Of a stretch of DNA of 64,000 bases, positions 42,471-53,246 are shown one piece after another. Position numbers and translations under genes: made by a program. Position 1 is the first letter of the stretch; the number at the start of each line of letters is the position of its first letter. The notes under the pieces are model-generated. The model saw nothing but the letters and a program-made list of their open reading frames with translations. It was not told the origin of the DNA and searched no databases. The DNA is taken from contig CM048748.1 of assembly GCA_026315105.1 (NCBI GenBank), positions 26,763,078 through 26,827,077 on the forward strand. The letters are read 5' to 3'. This stretch comes from Locusta migratoria (Eukaryota > Arthropoda > Insecta > Orthoptera > Acrididae).

Positions 42471-42902
42471 TTAATATTCATAGAATATATGACATCAACT
42501 GCGATTGGGCAAAGCTGAAAATGTGTACCCAGCCGGGATTCGAACCCGGGTCTCCTGCTTTCTAGGCAGTTGCGCTGACCCCTACACCACTGGGGACACA
42601 GTGATCACCGCACCTGCAAGGACTACCCATGCACGCCTCCCGTCAAATACAAATTCCCAGCTTCGCCCTGCCCATAGTACTCAACCTCGTAGTTTAATTC
42701 CCGTAAGAGTAAGGGCTTCAAACTTGCCCACCCCTCCCCACTAACGATAGGATCATTGCCCGTCACCAGCATATTATATATATACATGTGGCGTCTGTTC
42801 TGAAAGAATAGACGTCACTTCTGATCCTGCAGCTGTTATTATTTAATATTCATAGAATATATGACGTCAACTGCGATTGGGCAAAGCTGAAAATGTGTAC
42901 CC
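42471..42902. mobile_element. tRNA-cored element with 60-bp terminal direct repeats
   Basis: Positions 42471-42530 and 42843-42902 are 60-bp direct repeats (TTAATATTCATAGAATATAT.., ending GAAAATGTGTACCC) differing by one base. Directly after the first lies an inverted tRNA-like core (AGCCGGGATTCGAACCCGGG to CCTACACCACTGGGGAC, 42531-42598). A non-coding body follows. Flanking AAAGTTAT at 42463-42470 and 42903-42910 is an 8-bp target duplication. Removing the element plus one duplication restores the LINE reading DRESYVEERNKA, so the boundaries are exact. The ends are not TG..CA, so it is not an ordinary LTR element. I do not know a named family with this layout. Confidence 0.9.
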
Positions 42903-44762
42903 AAAGTTATGTTGAAGAAAGAAACAAAGCCAAACGGATAATTGCAGACTCCAAGCAGAAGTCATGGGAAGACTTTGGAAACAAGCTAGAAACTCTGGGT
43001 CAAGCCGCTGGAAACGCATTTTGGAGGGTAATTAGCAATCTTCGAAAGGGAGGGAAGAAGGAATTAAGTGTTTTGGACAGGTCAGGAAAGCTGCTAGTCA
43101 ATCCTGTGGATGCCTTGAGCAGATGGAGGGAATATTTTGAAGAATTGCTCAATGTAGGTGAAACGTTAAATGATGTCTCAGATTTTCAGGTAGAATGCGA
43201 TAGGAAAGGCGATGGCAACAGGATCTCATTTGAGGAAGTGGAGAAAATGGTCAGTAGATTACAGTGCAATGAAGCGGCTGGGGTGGATGAAATTAAGCCG
43301 TAACTGGTCAAATACAGTGGAATATCAGGTCTCAAATGGTTACACAAGATAATTGAAAAGGCGTGGGAATCGGGACAGGTTCCGTCTGACTGGACGAAAG
43401 CGGTAATCACGCCAATTTTCAAACGTGGAAACAGAAACGATTGCAACAACTATCGAGGTATCTCCCTAATTAGCGTTGTAGGCAAAATATTCTCAGGTAT
43501 TGTTGAAAGGAGAGTGCGAGTATTAATTGAGGACAAGTTAGATGAAAATCAGTGTGGGTTTAGGCCTCTTAGAGGCTGTCACGACCAGATCTTTAGCCCT
43601 ACGGCAGGTAATGGAAAAGTGCTATGAGTGGAACAGGGAATTGCATCTATGTTTCATAGATCTGGAAAAGGCTTATGACCGTGTTCCTAGGAGGAAGCTA
43701 CTGTCAGTTCTTCAAGATTATGGTATAGGAGGCAAACTTCTGCAGGCAATTAAAGGGTTTTACGTAGACTGTCAGGCAGCAGGTAGAGTAGACGGCAAAT
43801 TAAGCTCATGGTTCAGGGTAGTTTCAGGAGTAAGACAAGGCTGTAACTTGTCACCACTGTTGTTCATACTAAACATGGATCATATTTTGAAAACAGTATA
43901 CAGGCAGGGCGGGATTAAAATAGGTCAAAACAAAATAAGCATTCTCGCATATGCGGATGACTTAGTTGTAATGGCAGATTCGATTGAAAGGTTGCAAACT
44001 AATATTTCAGAGCTCGATCAGAGGTGCAAGGATTATGATATGAAGATCAGCATCTCCAAAACGAAAGTAATGTCTGTGGGAAAGAGACTCAAACAGATTG
44101 AGTGTCAGATAGGAGGAACAAAGTTAGAACAGGTAGACAGTTTCAAGTACCTGGGATGTATTTTATCACAGGGTGGCAACATAGTGAAAGAACTGCAATC
44201 GAGGTGCAGCAAAGCTAATGCAGTGAGTGCTCAGCTAAGATCTACTCTCTTCTGCAAGAAGGAAGTACCAAAACTAAGTTACCGGTGCACCGCTCTATCT
44301 TTCGACCCACCTTGTTGTATGGGAGTGAAAGTTGGGTGGATACAGGTTATCTTATTCATAAGGTAGAAGTTACAGATATGAAAGTAGCAAGAATGATTGC
44401 AGGTACTAATAGATGGGAACATTGGCAGGAGGGTGTCCATAATGAGGAAATCAAAGAAAAACTGGGAATGAACACTATAGATAAAGCAGTTAGAGCAAAC
44501 AGACTGAGATGGTGGGGTGATGCTAACACGCATGGGAGAAGTAAGGTTACCTAAGAGACTCATGAGCTCGGCAGCGGAGAGTAAGAGGAGTCGAGGTAGA
44601 CCGAGAAGAAAGTACTTAGATTCGGTACAGAATGATTTTGAAGTAAAAGGCATAACATCAGAAAAGGCATCAATGTTAGCATTGAATAGGGGATCATGGA
44701 GGAATTTTATTAGAGTACTTTGCCCCAGACTGAACGCTGAAAGGCATAATCAGTCTCTAATG

Positions 44763-44818
44763 TTGTTGTTGTTTGGATGTTTTAGGGGGACAAAACTATG
44801 GAGGTCATCAGTCCCCCA
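44763..44818. mobile_element. 56-bp SINE-end insertion with 12-bp target duplication
   Basis: The insert (TTGTTGTTGTTTGGATGTTT.., CTATGGAGGTCATCAGTCCC) is flanked by perfect CAGTCTCTAATG at 44751-44762 and 44819-44830. The GGTCATCAGTCCC word is shared with the common SINE bodies here, so it looks like a severely truncated retroposed end. It interrupts the last bases of the LINE before its (GAT)n tail. Confidence 0.8.
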
Positions 44819-44848
44819 CAGTCTCTAATGATGATGATGATGATGAAT

Positions 44849-45214
44849 AAACAGCAGTTTACATTAAAATGCTGTGTACTTTGGAATACACTTGTTTTTC
44901 AGTCAGCTTCTGTACGGAAGTCATTAACCTGAGCAGTCGGAGATTAGTTGTATTCCTGAATAGAACCTCCTCTCCCAATGTCTGAAATAATCGAGGCCCT
45001 GTAGAAGACTTAGATATGCAACTGATCACCAACTTCTTTACCTTTCGCCCAAGTAATGAACAGTATAAAAAAGAAAAAAATGCTTAATTTGTGAAATGAG
45101 CATTTTTAAAGTATCAATCTAATCTTTATTTATGATTTTCTTCTCTTTTTTATTTTTTTATGCATTTTCATAGCAGTTATTCATTAATCCAGTATTTCTT
45201 CTCTTTAATTTCAG
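44849..45214. other. 3' end of the first intron
   Basis: AT-rich intronic sequence ending in a strong pyrimidine tract and acceptor (TTTCTTCTCTTTAATTTCAG, 45195-45214). No other feature seen. Confidence 0.7.
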
Positions 45215-45555
45215 GGTGACAAGGCATTCAAGTTCGACGGGGAAGTCATTATTACAGCAACTCCTAACTTTGATGTCACTCCAGAAATAAAGGAGATCAA
45301 GTTGCACTCCCACAAAGACATCACTGTGACCAACGTGGCGGTCACGTACGGCAGCGGCAGTGTGTCGGCCAAGCCTCAGACCGAAGCTCTGGGCGACAAC
45401 GAGATCTACACCATCACCCTGGGCGAGGCCATCACGGCCACAGAAGCGTGGCCGGTCACTGACTCGATAGGCATCACCATTGTGTTCACCGGGGTCCTCA
45501 ACGACGACATGCGCGGCTTCTACAGGAGCTGGTACAACGAGAGTGGCGTTGTCAC
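45215..45555 (+). CDS. M1 aminopeptidase (aminopeptidase N-like), internal exon
   Basis: A 341-bp exon continuing the N-terminal domain. It starts GDKAFKFDGEVIITATPNFD, passes IKLHSHKDITVTNVAVTYGS and YTITLGEAIT, and ends VFTGVLNDDMRGFYRSWYNE then SGVVT. F.F.G.V.I, the LH.....I..V.V segment and the MRGFYRS.Y motif are conserved in insect aminopeptidase N. The acceptor TTAATTTCAG/GGT and donor GTCAC/GTAAGT are both strong. It enters in phase 0, agreeing with the exon ending at 26224. It leaves in phase 2, agreeing with the exon at 63486, where AC+G makes Thr. No catalytic residue lies in this part of the enzyme. GC-rich third positions set it off from the AT-rich introns. Confidence 0.95.
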
Positions 45556-45624
45556 GTAAGTCATTCTTCTTCTTTTACTAATTTTGAATATCAGTGTGCC
45601 GAGTCACAAGGTACATTCGCGAAT

Positions 45625-45812
45625 TGTTGTTGTTATGTCTCTGGTATCCCGGAACGACATGTTTGAGAGCCCGCCAGACCACATGGACTATGACAGCAGC
45701 CGTTAGGCGGCGCGCACAACCTACTAGCGCTGCCATCGCCACTAGAGCGCTGCAGGCCCTGGCGCGCCTACCGCGCCGCACTATATAGGGCCGGAGCCAC
45801 AGCTCGCTCCTC
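45625..45812. other. GC-rich sequence with TATA-like word; possible LTR part
   Basis: Positions 45690-45800 are GC-rich and contain CACTATATAGGGCCGG followed by CAGCTCGCTCC. After the Jockey insertion the same sequence continues at 47157 (AGTCTTGTGTTGACTGCGCT). A TATA word in a GC-rich context split by an insertion resembles an LTR with its promoter, running to perhaps 47388. I could not find convincing TG..CA ends or a target duplication. Confidence 0.35.
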
Positions 45813-47117
45813 TCCCACCTCACCGAGTTCGCCTCATGGTGCAACCGGTGGCTCCTCTCCGTCAATCCTGACAAATCCCAGGCAATTATCATAGGTCGTA
45901 CCACCCGCTCCTTCCGTCTCCATGATTTCTACCTCACCCTCCACAACCGCCCTATCCGCCACACCCCCACCATGAAGTACCTTGGCCTAACCCTCGACCG
46001 TAACCTCTCCTGGACCCCCCACCTCCGCACTGTCCGACAGAAAGCCCTCTCCCGCCTTAACCTCCTCAAACTCCTCACCGGCCGGACGTCGGGTCTCAGC
46101 CCCTCCACCATTCTCTACACCTACCGGTCCCTCATGCGTCCTGTCCTTTGCAGCTTCCATCCTGCCTGGATCTCCGCTCCCACATCCTACTATAAAACCC
46201 TCCAAGTCCTCGAGCGCCACGCCCTCCGCCTCGCCTACCGCATCCGGCTCCCGTCCCCCACGCGGATCCTGTATGACCTGATCCCGTTTCCCCACCTCCT
46301 CGAATATCTCCAGCGTATCCGTATCCTCTATACCACCCGTAAAATTGACTCCCGCAACCCCCTGGTCCACCCCATCCTTACCAACCCTGGGCCTCTGCCA
46401 CGCCTCTACCGCGTTATACCCCCTTCCCTTCATCTCCACACCCTCCATGTCCTCTTCCAGAGTAATTTCCGCCGCCTCCCCCTTCCTGATGACGTCCTCC
46501 GTTCCGACATCTACCCGTCCTACCAGCTTTGATCCCCCACCCATAGATAAAGTGCCCCCTCTCCTCCCTCCCCTTCCGCTCCCCCGCTTGGCTACCCCCC
46601 TCCCTGCCCTGGAGTCCCTACGGCTCTTCCCTGCCGCCCCCTTTTCTTCACCGCCGTTTTTTTTTCTCCCCTCTCCCCCACGCTTTGCTCCGCCCCCTTT
46701 TTATCGGGGTCCTGGACCGACAGTTTTACAAGTGCTACATCAAGTGTTGTGTATTGTGCTACAGTGAAGTGTGTGTTTTTTAACTGCGTCCACCGCAACC
46801 AGACAAGTGTCGCGCCGTGTATTTTACTTAGTGTCTCCGTGTACTCGCCGTCCTGTGTTCTTGTCGTCCAACGTGTGCTTTTTAAGTCACCGTGGCTCCT
46901 CGTTTTTAACTGACTACATGCGGTTTTTGTTCACCTGTCAACTGTTTGTACCTCCAATTGTCGCCATGTATGTGTCATTGTTCCTCCGTTGATTCTTCGC
47001 CTGTCATGTATTTTAAATTTCATCTCATCAATGTATTTTATTCTCTCGGCTGAAGAGCAGCCTCTGGAGCTGCTGCCAGCCTACTGGTGTAATCGCTGGT
47101 GTAGAAATACAATAAAG

Positions 47118-47144
<27 letters not shown>
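45813..47144 (+). mobile_element. Jockey-type LINE, 5'-truncated, 12-bp target duplication
   Basis: The frame reads LTEFASWCNRWLLSVNPDKS, QAIIIGRTTRSFRLHDFYLT, MKYLGLTLDRNLSWTPHLRT, SGLSPSTILYTYRSLMRPVL, WISAPTSYYKTLQVLERHAL, RILYDLIPFPHLLEYLQRIR and ends DVLRSDIYPSYQL at 46532. That is the thumb and C-terminus after the RT palm. A C-rich 3' untranslated region leads to AATAAAG and poly(A) at 47118-47144. Perfect AGCTCGCTCCTC at 45801-45812 and 47145-47156 brackets the insertion. The frame is open from about 45815 to 46532, indicating a young copy, although the palm and endonuclease are missing. It is the same family as the 1-316 fragment. Confidence 0.93.
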
Positions 47145-47148
<4 letters not shown>

Positions 47149-47437
47149 CGCTCCTCAGTCTTGTGTTGACTGCGCTCCGTTTACGTTCGCTATTCATTGG
47201 TTATCTGGCTTCGTACTCTGCTCTGTCACGGTTCCAATTTGGCTTTCCTTTGGATCTTTGTTTTTTCGATTAGTTGTTATTGTCGTCTCTGTGGTTTCGT
47301 GGAGTGTTTCTCGTTAGCGGCGACGCTTGATCGGTCGGTCGTCGCTAGTCGCTTCCGACCCAGTCAGGTCTTCGGTCACAATAATGTCGATGTCTAAGAA
47401 TGTGTCCTACCAAGCGATCCCTTCTTCTAGTCAAGGT

Positions 47438-48345
47438 TAAAAGCTGTGTGTGTGTTGTGGATGTTGAACCTATCGTTAAATCGGGCAACAAATTGTTCAT
47501 TAACACAGCAATTTGGTTTAATTATGGCCCTGATATTGATGTATATACTATTAAATAAGAAACAGCGCATTAAACTGATTATGTGCGCAACGGATATTTT
47601 AAACACAAAACAACTGTAGCAAGTCACCATTTGAAACAGACACTGACTATACTCAAAAATTTTGACTGCGAGAAAGATATTCAAAAACCACAAACTACTT
47701 TCTTAATGTTTGACTGTGAGACTTTTATGCAGATCAGTTTCTGATTATTGAAATTTAGTATCATAGTCAATTAACTATCATTTACTATGGCACCAATAAC
47801 GAAATCTGTTCAAAAATATAATCAAAATCAATACTGCACTTTAAATCCACTAATAACTAATTATCAAATGAAGGAAGTAGGTTAATCTTCTAACTACGTA
47901 AATGAAACAGGAAAGAAAGGTCAACTTTGTTACTTATTATTAATAATCAGCATTACATTACCTACATAATATAACTTCTTCCTAATGACATCAAATGCAA
48001 TTACCTTCATTCCAGCGGTGTTACAATACAATACAATATATATTCCAAATACCATCAAATCGACTTGCTGGCACACCAGCCTCTGCTCTACATCGGAGCC
48101 ATACACACAACTCAACCGCTCTCTAAGCGAGCTGAACCACAAGTGCTTCTCTCTCTCAGCGCGAGCTACAATGCAATGCAATACATGATCTTTGCCAAAG
48201 ATGAAACTTCACAGAGTTAAGCACACATATCGATACACACAGTAGAAGCGATATTATACATTTTCTTGCAAGCAAGTTACTCGACAAAAACAGGAGACAC
48301 AATATTAGACATTTTCTTACAAAAATATTTTTTATGGACACGTTT
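47438..48345. mobile_element. Unidentified 0.9-kb insertion in the RTE
   Basis: The RTE is broken after TCAAGGT at 47431-47437 and resumes after TTCAAGGT near 48345-48352, giving a 7-bp duplication (TCAAGGT). The insert is AT-rich with one (GT) run at its left and no recognisable frame, inverted repeat or tRNA box. Class unknown. Confidence 0.55.
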
Positions 48346-48640
48346 CAAGGTAAGCCAAAAATTTCTTTTCTCACCAATTCTGTTCAGTACCTCTTCATTA
48401 GTTATGCGGTCTACACACCTAATCTTCAGCACTCTTCTGTAGCACCACATTTCAAAAGCCTCTATTCTCTTCCTGTCCGCATTGTTTATCGTCCATGTTT
48501 CACTCCCGTACAAGGCAACACTCCACACAAATGCCTTCAGAAAAAACTTCCTTACACTTAAATTAATATTCGATGTTAGCAAATTTCCCTTTTTCAAAAA
48601 TTCTTTTCTTCCCATTGCCATTCTGCATTTTATATCTTTT

Positions 48641-49111
48641 GTGTCTCGTTTTCGCCGGTTGTCTTTGGTGTCGGTGGCCAAGTAGAAAGAGACCGACACA
48701 GGAATAAAGGATGCACGCTTGTGCGGTATGGAGGTGACCAGCCAGTGGGACAGCAGAAACTAGAAACACTAGAGTAAATGAGAACGAGATCTATATTTCA
48801 TAGAGACTTATAATACTTAACTTTTACGTAGTTCTTGACTAGAATTCTGATACATAGATTAGATAGAGGCCTGCCCACTGATGATTCCTAGTGCCTATCC
48901 GATAGCCAAGTCTTAACTGGTGCCTATCTGAATCCCAAGTGTTAACTTGTTCCTATCTCAGTCCCAAGTCAACGATGCAGCAGTCGAGGCGACGAGCGGA
49001 GTTGTAACAGAGGGCGCTCGTGGCTGACGTCATAAGAACGGCGCGCCGTGCGTGCGTGGCGGCGCGCGGCGTAAGAACATGGCGCGCACTTTACACTTGT
49101 GCGACACCACA
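48641..49111. mobile_element. Unidentified GC-rich insertion, possible solo LTR
   Basis: The RTE is interrupted between TTTTATATCTTT and ATACCCTCTGAACTGCG. The insert begins TGTGTCTCGTTTTCGCCGG and ends CACTTGTGCGACACCACA, i.e. TGTG..CACA ends. A GC-rich section (48960-49090) precedes the right end. The TG..CA boundaries suit a solo LTR, but the flanks match only weakly (ATATC/ATACC). Confidence 0.45.
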
Positions 49112-49755
49112 ATACCCTCTGAACTGCGACCGTCATTTGTTATTTTACTACCCAAGTAACAAAACTCATCTACCACCTTCATTGTTTCGTCACCTATTCT
49201 AATTCCGTCTGCATCGCCCGATTTTCTAAGACTGCATTCCATTATCTTTGTTTTGCTCTTGTTAATGTTCATTTTATACGCCATCTTCAACACACAGTCC
49301 ATTCCAGTCAACCGCTCTTCCAGGTCCTCTGCTGTCTCTGACAGAATTACAATGTCATCAGCAAAACGCAATGTTTTTATTTCGTCACGCTGAACTTTGA
49401 TCCCTATTCCAAATTTTTCCTTGCTTTCCTTCACCGCCTGCTCGATATACAAATTGAATAACATCAGAGAAAGGCTACAACCCTGCCTTTCTCCCTTCCC
49501 AACTGATGCTTCCCTTTCATGCCCGTCGAGTCTAATAGCTGCGGTCTGGCTTTTGTACAAGTTGTAAATAACTCTCCTTTCCCTGTATTTTACCCCTGCT
49601 GACTTCAGAATTGAAACAGTGTATTCCAGTCAACATCGTCAAAAGCTCTCTCCAAATCTACAAAAGCTACAAATGTAGGTTTACCTTTCCTTAATCTATC
49701 TTCTAAGATAAGTCGTAAAGTGAGTATTGCCTCCCGGGTTCCTACGTTCCTCGGT

Positions 49756-50061
49756 AGGTAGGCATAACCGATACACTGGATTGCTGTAACGCACATTTCA
49801 GCTGCCTTTGCTGACATTTACAGAGGCCGCTCAATATCCAGTACTGCTGAAAGACATACGATTGTCAGAGTGAAATCGGCGTCTGGAATACCACATTCGT
49901 ATACAATTCAGCCAATTATTTCCATGAAAAGTACACTTATTTTTCCACTACTCATTGTCTGCCTCAAAAACGCAACACATTCACTGAAACATCCAAAGAT
50001 ATGTGGCAAGTAACAATACAAAAGGCATTGTTGTTCCCGTATCTCTTAAAAAGAAGATTGA

Positions 50062-50093
<32 letters not shown>

Positions 50094-50645
50094 TTGCAGT
50101 CAGTCTCGAACCCACTAACTTCGACGGCGACCGGCGATGCCGTTAACCACATGGCTATTGTTGCTACCTGAATAGTGACTACGTTATTATTCATGGTCGA
50201 ATGGGAAAAATCTGTTCATTTAATTTATTATGGAAACAGCCAAGCTTATCTTTATTCGGATTAGCGGCTTCGGCTGATTAATCTGCCATCTTTGCACTTT
50301 TTATCCATTTGCCACATCGCAAAGGATAGTAATTTTTGAAAGCATAATGGAGAACAGCGATCTTAATTTAATGGTTAAAATTAAAATTAAAATAGTCCAT
50401 ATCGCAGGTTCGTTGTTTTTATTTTGGCCAATTTGAGTCAACGTAGAATATGTGATTCTTGAGTTTCTCCCGGCGTATTTGATAATCAAAATATCCACGG
50501 GTGTACTGCCGATCTATAGTGTTCAACGGGCACAATATTTCGGCTATCATACATGTCACCATCATCGAGTGAACTGACGGACTGAGCTCCTGGAAACGCG
50601 CCGGCACGAAGGAACAATACATACAGGCCCTTTATATTCCGTATA
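49756..50645. other. Intronic spacer with poly(A) run and diverged repeats
   Basis: An A run lies at 50065-50092, followed by an inverted tRNA-like box (GTCTCGAACCCACTAACTTC, 50103-50122) that suggests an old SINE. Positions 50520-50580 contain, on the minus strand, GATGATGG..GCCGAAATATTG, a diverged relative of the hammerhead-like repeats. No gene seen. Confidence 0.45.
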
Positions 50646-50649
50646 AATA

Positions 50650-52490
50650 TTTTGAAATAGAAACATCAGTTAAAGAAAAACGAAATGCATTCGTTCAGTG
50701 GTTGAATGATAAATCTGAAGGAACAAGATCTAAATACAAGGAAAAAAAGAATGAAGTGGAAAAGAAAATAAGGTTCGCAAAGAATGAAGCATGGGAAAGA
50801 ACATGTGCCAACGTTAATAGTAAACTGGGTTTTGGGAGAGCGAAAGAAGCATGGTCAGTATTAAAAGCGCTTCGACAAGATACAAAAGGCAAATCCAATC
50901 TTCAACTGGTAACACAAAAGGAGTGGGAAGAATATTTCAAAAAATTATTGAATGAGGACAGAGACGAATATCTAGAGGAAGGAACAGTGGAAGAAAATGA
51001 ACATCATGATGATGAGATCCTAATTTCAGAAAGTGAAGTACTTCAGGTCTTAAGGACAGGGAAGAATGGTAAATCACCTGGACCAGGGAATATTAATATG
51101 GAGTTTCTGAAGTACGGTGGTGACAAAATTGTAAAACTGATTTTGCAGTTATTCAATAAAATGTTACATGGAGATTCTGTACCTAAGGAGATGAAACTGG
51201 GTTATATTAGTACCATATTTAAGAAAGGGGATCGCAAAATTTGCTCGAACTATCGAGGAATTTTTGTTACAAACACATTAATGAGGATTTTTGGGAAAAT
51301 AATTAAAAATAAACTGGAAAAAAATTTTAGAACCCAACAAGAACAATGCGGTTTCACAGCTGGTAGATCATGTGTAGACTATATTTTCACATTACGACAG
51401 ATTTTGGAGAAACATAGAGAAAAATCGAAAAATGTTGGACTTATTTTTATAGATCTAGAAAAAGCGTATGATACTGTTCCAAGGAAACTACTCTGGAGAG
51501 CACTACATATGGCAAACATAAATACTTCTTTAATTAAAATAATAGAACAGATGTATAAAGATAATATTTGCCAAGTGAAAATTGGTAATACACTTTCACA
51601 GAAATTTAGAACAAGCAAAGGTCTGTTGCAAGGCTGTCCCATGTCACCAACATTATTCAAAGTCTATATAGATATTTGTCTGAGAAAGTGGTCACAAAAT
51701 GTAATAGTATGGGACTAGAAATCAGAGATGGAGTTTATCTACATCATTTATTATTTGCTGACGATCAAGTCGTCATAGCACAAGACGGGGAAGATGCAAA
51801 CTACATGTGTAATCAACTAGCAATAGCATACAAAAATTGGGGTCTGAAGATTAATTATCAAAAAACAGAATACTTGACTAATGATCCACATGAACTACGC
51901 ATAGAGGGAAAGAAAATAAAAAAAAGTTATTTGGGGTCCATTTTAGAAACTGAGGGAAAATCCGACTCAGAGATTAATAAAAGAATTAGCAGTGGAAGAA
52001 AGGTAATTGGAATGCTCAACTCAGTCCTATGGAGCAGAAACGTGATGAACAGAACAAAAAAAAAATCATATATAAATCTATATTTGAGAGTGCAGTTCTG
52101 TACGGAGCGGAAACCTGGACCATAAACCAGAAGCACAGTAAGAAACTACAAGCCGTAGAGATGGATTTCTGGAGAAGATCGGCCAGAATTTCCAGGAAAG
52201 AAAAAAGAAGAAACACCGAAATAATAAAGAGGATGGGAATAATAGAAAGAATAGATGAGGTGATGGACAGGAAGAAATTACGGTGGTACGGGCATGTAAG
52301 AAGAATGGAGGACAGCAGAATACCGAAGATGGTACTGGAGTGCCAACCTGTGGGGAGAAGAAGAAGAGGACGACCGGTGACCACCTGGATCAAAAATGTG
52401 CGGCTCTCAATGAATAGACTGGGCGCAGAAGAAGAGGACACACAAGATAGACACACGTGGAGAAATATAGTGAATAATTAGTGTAAAACC
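50650..52490 (+). mobile_element. RTE-like LINE, 5'-truncated, few mutations
   Basis: A 338-codon frame (50702-51718) runs KEWEEYFKKLLNEDRDEYLE, TGKNGKSPGPGNINMEFLKY, MKLGYISTIFKKGDRKICSN, YRGIFVTNTLMRIFGKII, EQCGFTAGRSCVDYIFTLRQ, VGLIFIDLEKAYDTVPRKLL and GLLQGCPMSPTLFKVYI. After one frameshift near 51695 it continues LHHLLFADDQVVIAQDGEDA (catalytic FADD intact) and INYQKTEYL. After a second, in an A run at 52057-52066, it gives YKSIFESAVLYGAETWTINQ, KKLRWYGHVRRMEDSRIPKM and RRGRPVTTWIKNVRLSMNRL, ending at the stop at 52481. The endonuclease is missing. Two frame breaks in about 590 codons make this one of the least decayed LINE copies in the window. Confidence 0.9.
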
Positions 52491-52747
52491 TTACGTACTA
52501 TGTGTATTCATTTCTGGGCGTATTAGTATGTTGGAGGTAAACCTCTGTAATGAGGACAATCTCAGTAATAAAAAAAATATTTTGTTATGTACACATTGCC
52601 AGTTTCAATTGATAGCAACAATAATCACGTTTGAAGTTGTAAAATTGAAAGAGATCAGTAAACAGAAATGACTTGAACACTGTCAAATTATTCAAAAAGA
52701 TAAAATTACTGTACTGAATACACCGTATATTGTAAGCTGCGTGTAAA
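52491..52747. other. LINE 3' untranslated region or spacer
   Basis: AT-rich, with AATAAAA words; the end of the LINE could not be placed exactly. Confidence 0.35.
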
Positions 52748-52825
52748 AGAATAAAATGTAAGAATTAATAGAATGTTTATAGTGCAATTACTTATTAGCA
52801 TAATTTATTGTCGCTTTGCAGTGCT

Positions 52826-53016
52826 GTGGCCGCGGGGACTGAGGCGCTTCAGTCACGGTCTGCACGGCCACTAAGGTCGGGGGTTCGAATCCCCCCTCGG
52901 GCATGGATATTTGTGTCGTCCTAGTTCGTAAGTAGTTCATAAGTAGTTTGTAAGTTTAGGGACTGATGACCCCGTAGTTAAGTCCCATAAGCTGTACAAA
53001 CATTTGAACATTTGAA
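52826..53016 (+). mobile_element. tRNA-derived SINE, type 1, plus; empty site adjacent
   Basis: Head GTGGCCGCGGGGACTGAGGC, box B GGGGTTCGAATCCCCCC (52877-52893), body AGGGACTGATGACCCCGTAG, tail ACAAACATTTGAACATTTGA. Flanks CTTTGCAGTGCT (52814-52825) and CTTTGCATTGCT (53017-53028) are a 12-bp duplication with one mismatch. The second tandem unit shows the empty site CTTTGCAGTGCTAGTCAT at 53188-53205. Confidence 0.95.
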
Positions 53017-53024
53017 CTTTGCAT

Positions 53025-53075
53025 TGCTAGTCATGTGAAGATAGTTTGCATTGACTGAAACCGGTCATAAAATAG
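53025..53075 (+). ncRNA. Hammerhead-like motif, unit 1, core mutated
   Basis: GTGAAGA at 53035-53041 stands where CTGANGA is needed, so the invariant C is G. Stem II AGTT/GACT, GAAA (53057-53060) and the palindromic stem III ACCGGT (53060-53065) plus C are kept. Stem I is partly lost. Confidence 0.4.
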
Positions 53076-53197
53076 AAATAACAATTCTGCGATCTGGACT
53101 GTTTATAGTTATAATTTTAAACATCGCAAAAGAATAAAACGTAGGAATGTTTACAGTGCAATTAGTTATTAGCATAATTTGTTGTCGCTTTGCAGTG

Positions 53198-53246
53198 CTA
53201 GTCATCTGAAGATAGTTTACATTGCCTGAAACAGGTCATGAAATAG
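53198..53246 (+). ncRNA. Hammerhead-ribozyme-like motif, unit 2
   Basis: Core CTGAAGA at 53206-53212 and GAAA at 53228-53231. Stem I pairs TCAT (53202-53205) with ATGA (53238-53241), and beyond a G/AA internal loop CTA (53198-53200) with TAG (53244-53246). Stem III ACAGGT (53231-53236) is followed by C at the expected cleavage position (53237). Stem II (AGTT with GCCT) has one mismatch relative to unit 1. As elsewhere, one extra base lies between the core and stem II. Confidence 0.5.

Larger units (their letters stand above)
40990..44848 (+). mobile_element. Near-complete EN/RT LINE (RTE-like), inactive
   Basis: A GC-richer 5' untranslated region (about 41150-41400, CCCAGTGGGGCCCTGGGCAA) is followed by an AP-type endonuclease: GMRWGAININGDYNGKK, GEYKVYLSRVKVGRAQWGVG, RIVAVYSPCEG, DSVLLVGDFNARIGN and ISIIDYIITDHEFR. 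Then comes the RT: CFIDLEKAYDRVPRRKLLSV, SGVRQGCNLSPLLFIL, ISILAYADDLVVMADSIERL (catalytic YADD), SFKYLGCILSQGG, IFRPTLLYGSESW and ANRLRWWGD. It ends in a (GAT)n tail at 44826-44845. Stops and frameshifts lie near 41500, 41870, 42170, 43300, 43545 and 44270. A 432-bp element and a 56-bp element are inserted in it. It occupies the first intron of the aminopeptidase on the sense strand. Confidence 0.9.
47391..49755 (-). mobile_element. RTE LINE, minus, interrupted twice
   Basis: Pieces are 47391-47437, 48346-48640 and 49112-49755. Read leftward they give RNVGTREAILTLRLILEDRL, FVAFVDLERAFDDVDWNTLF, GERQGCSLSLMLFNLYIEQA, LRFADDIVILSETAEDLEER (catalytic FADD intact), FCYLGSKITNDGRSSEGI, AFVWSVALYGSETWTINNAD, RRVLKIRCVDRITNEEVLNR and the 3' coding end. 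Reading frames are comparatively intact within each piece. The extreme 3' end is missing at the left, where possible LTR-like sequence abuts. Confidence 0.85.

Noticed and set aside
42531..42600. Well-formed tRNA-like cloverleaf
   Set aside because: It is the core of a mobile element flanked by 60-bp direct repeats. The anticodon arm is irregular, so it is not called as a tRNA gene.
42471..42902. Hammerhead motif in the direct-repeat element (retrozyme idea)
   Set aside because: I looked for CTGANGA followed by GAAA on both strands and found none, so the retrozyme explanation is not supported for this element.
45987..46544. Long minus-strand frame of 185 codons
   Set aside because: It is the antisense shadow of the Jockey C-terminal frame. 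The plus-strand frame has family motifs and C-rich codons, and the minus frame has none.
45625..47388. Solo LTR split by the Jockey insertion
   Set aside because: A TATA word and GC-rich context suggest it, but I found no paired TG..CA ends or target duplication, so it is listed only as a possibility.
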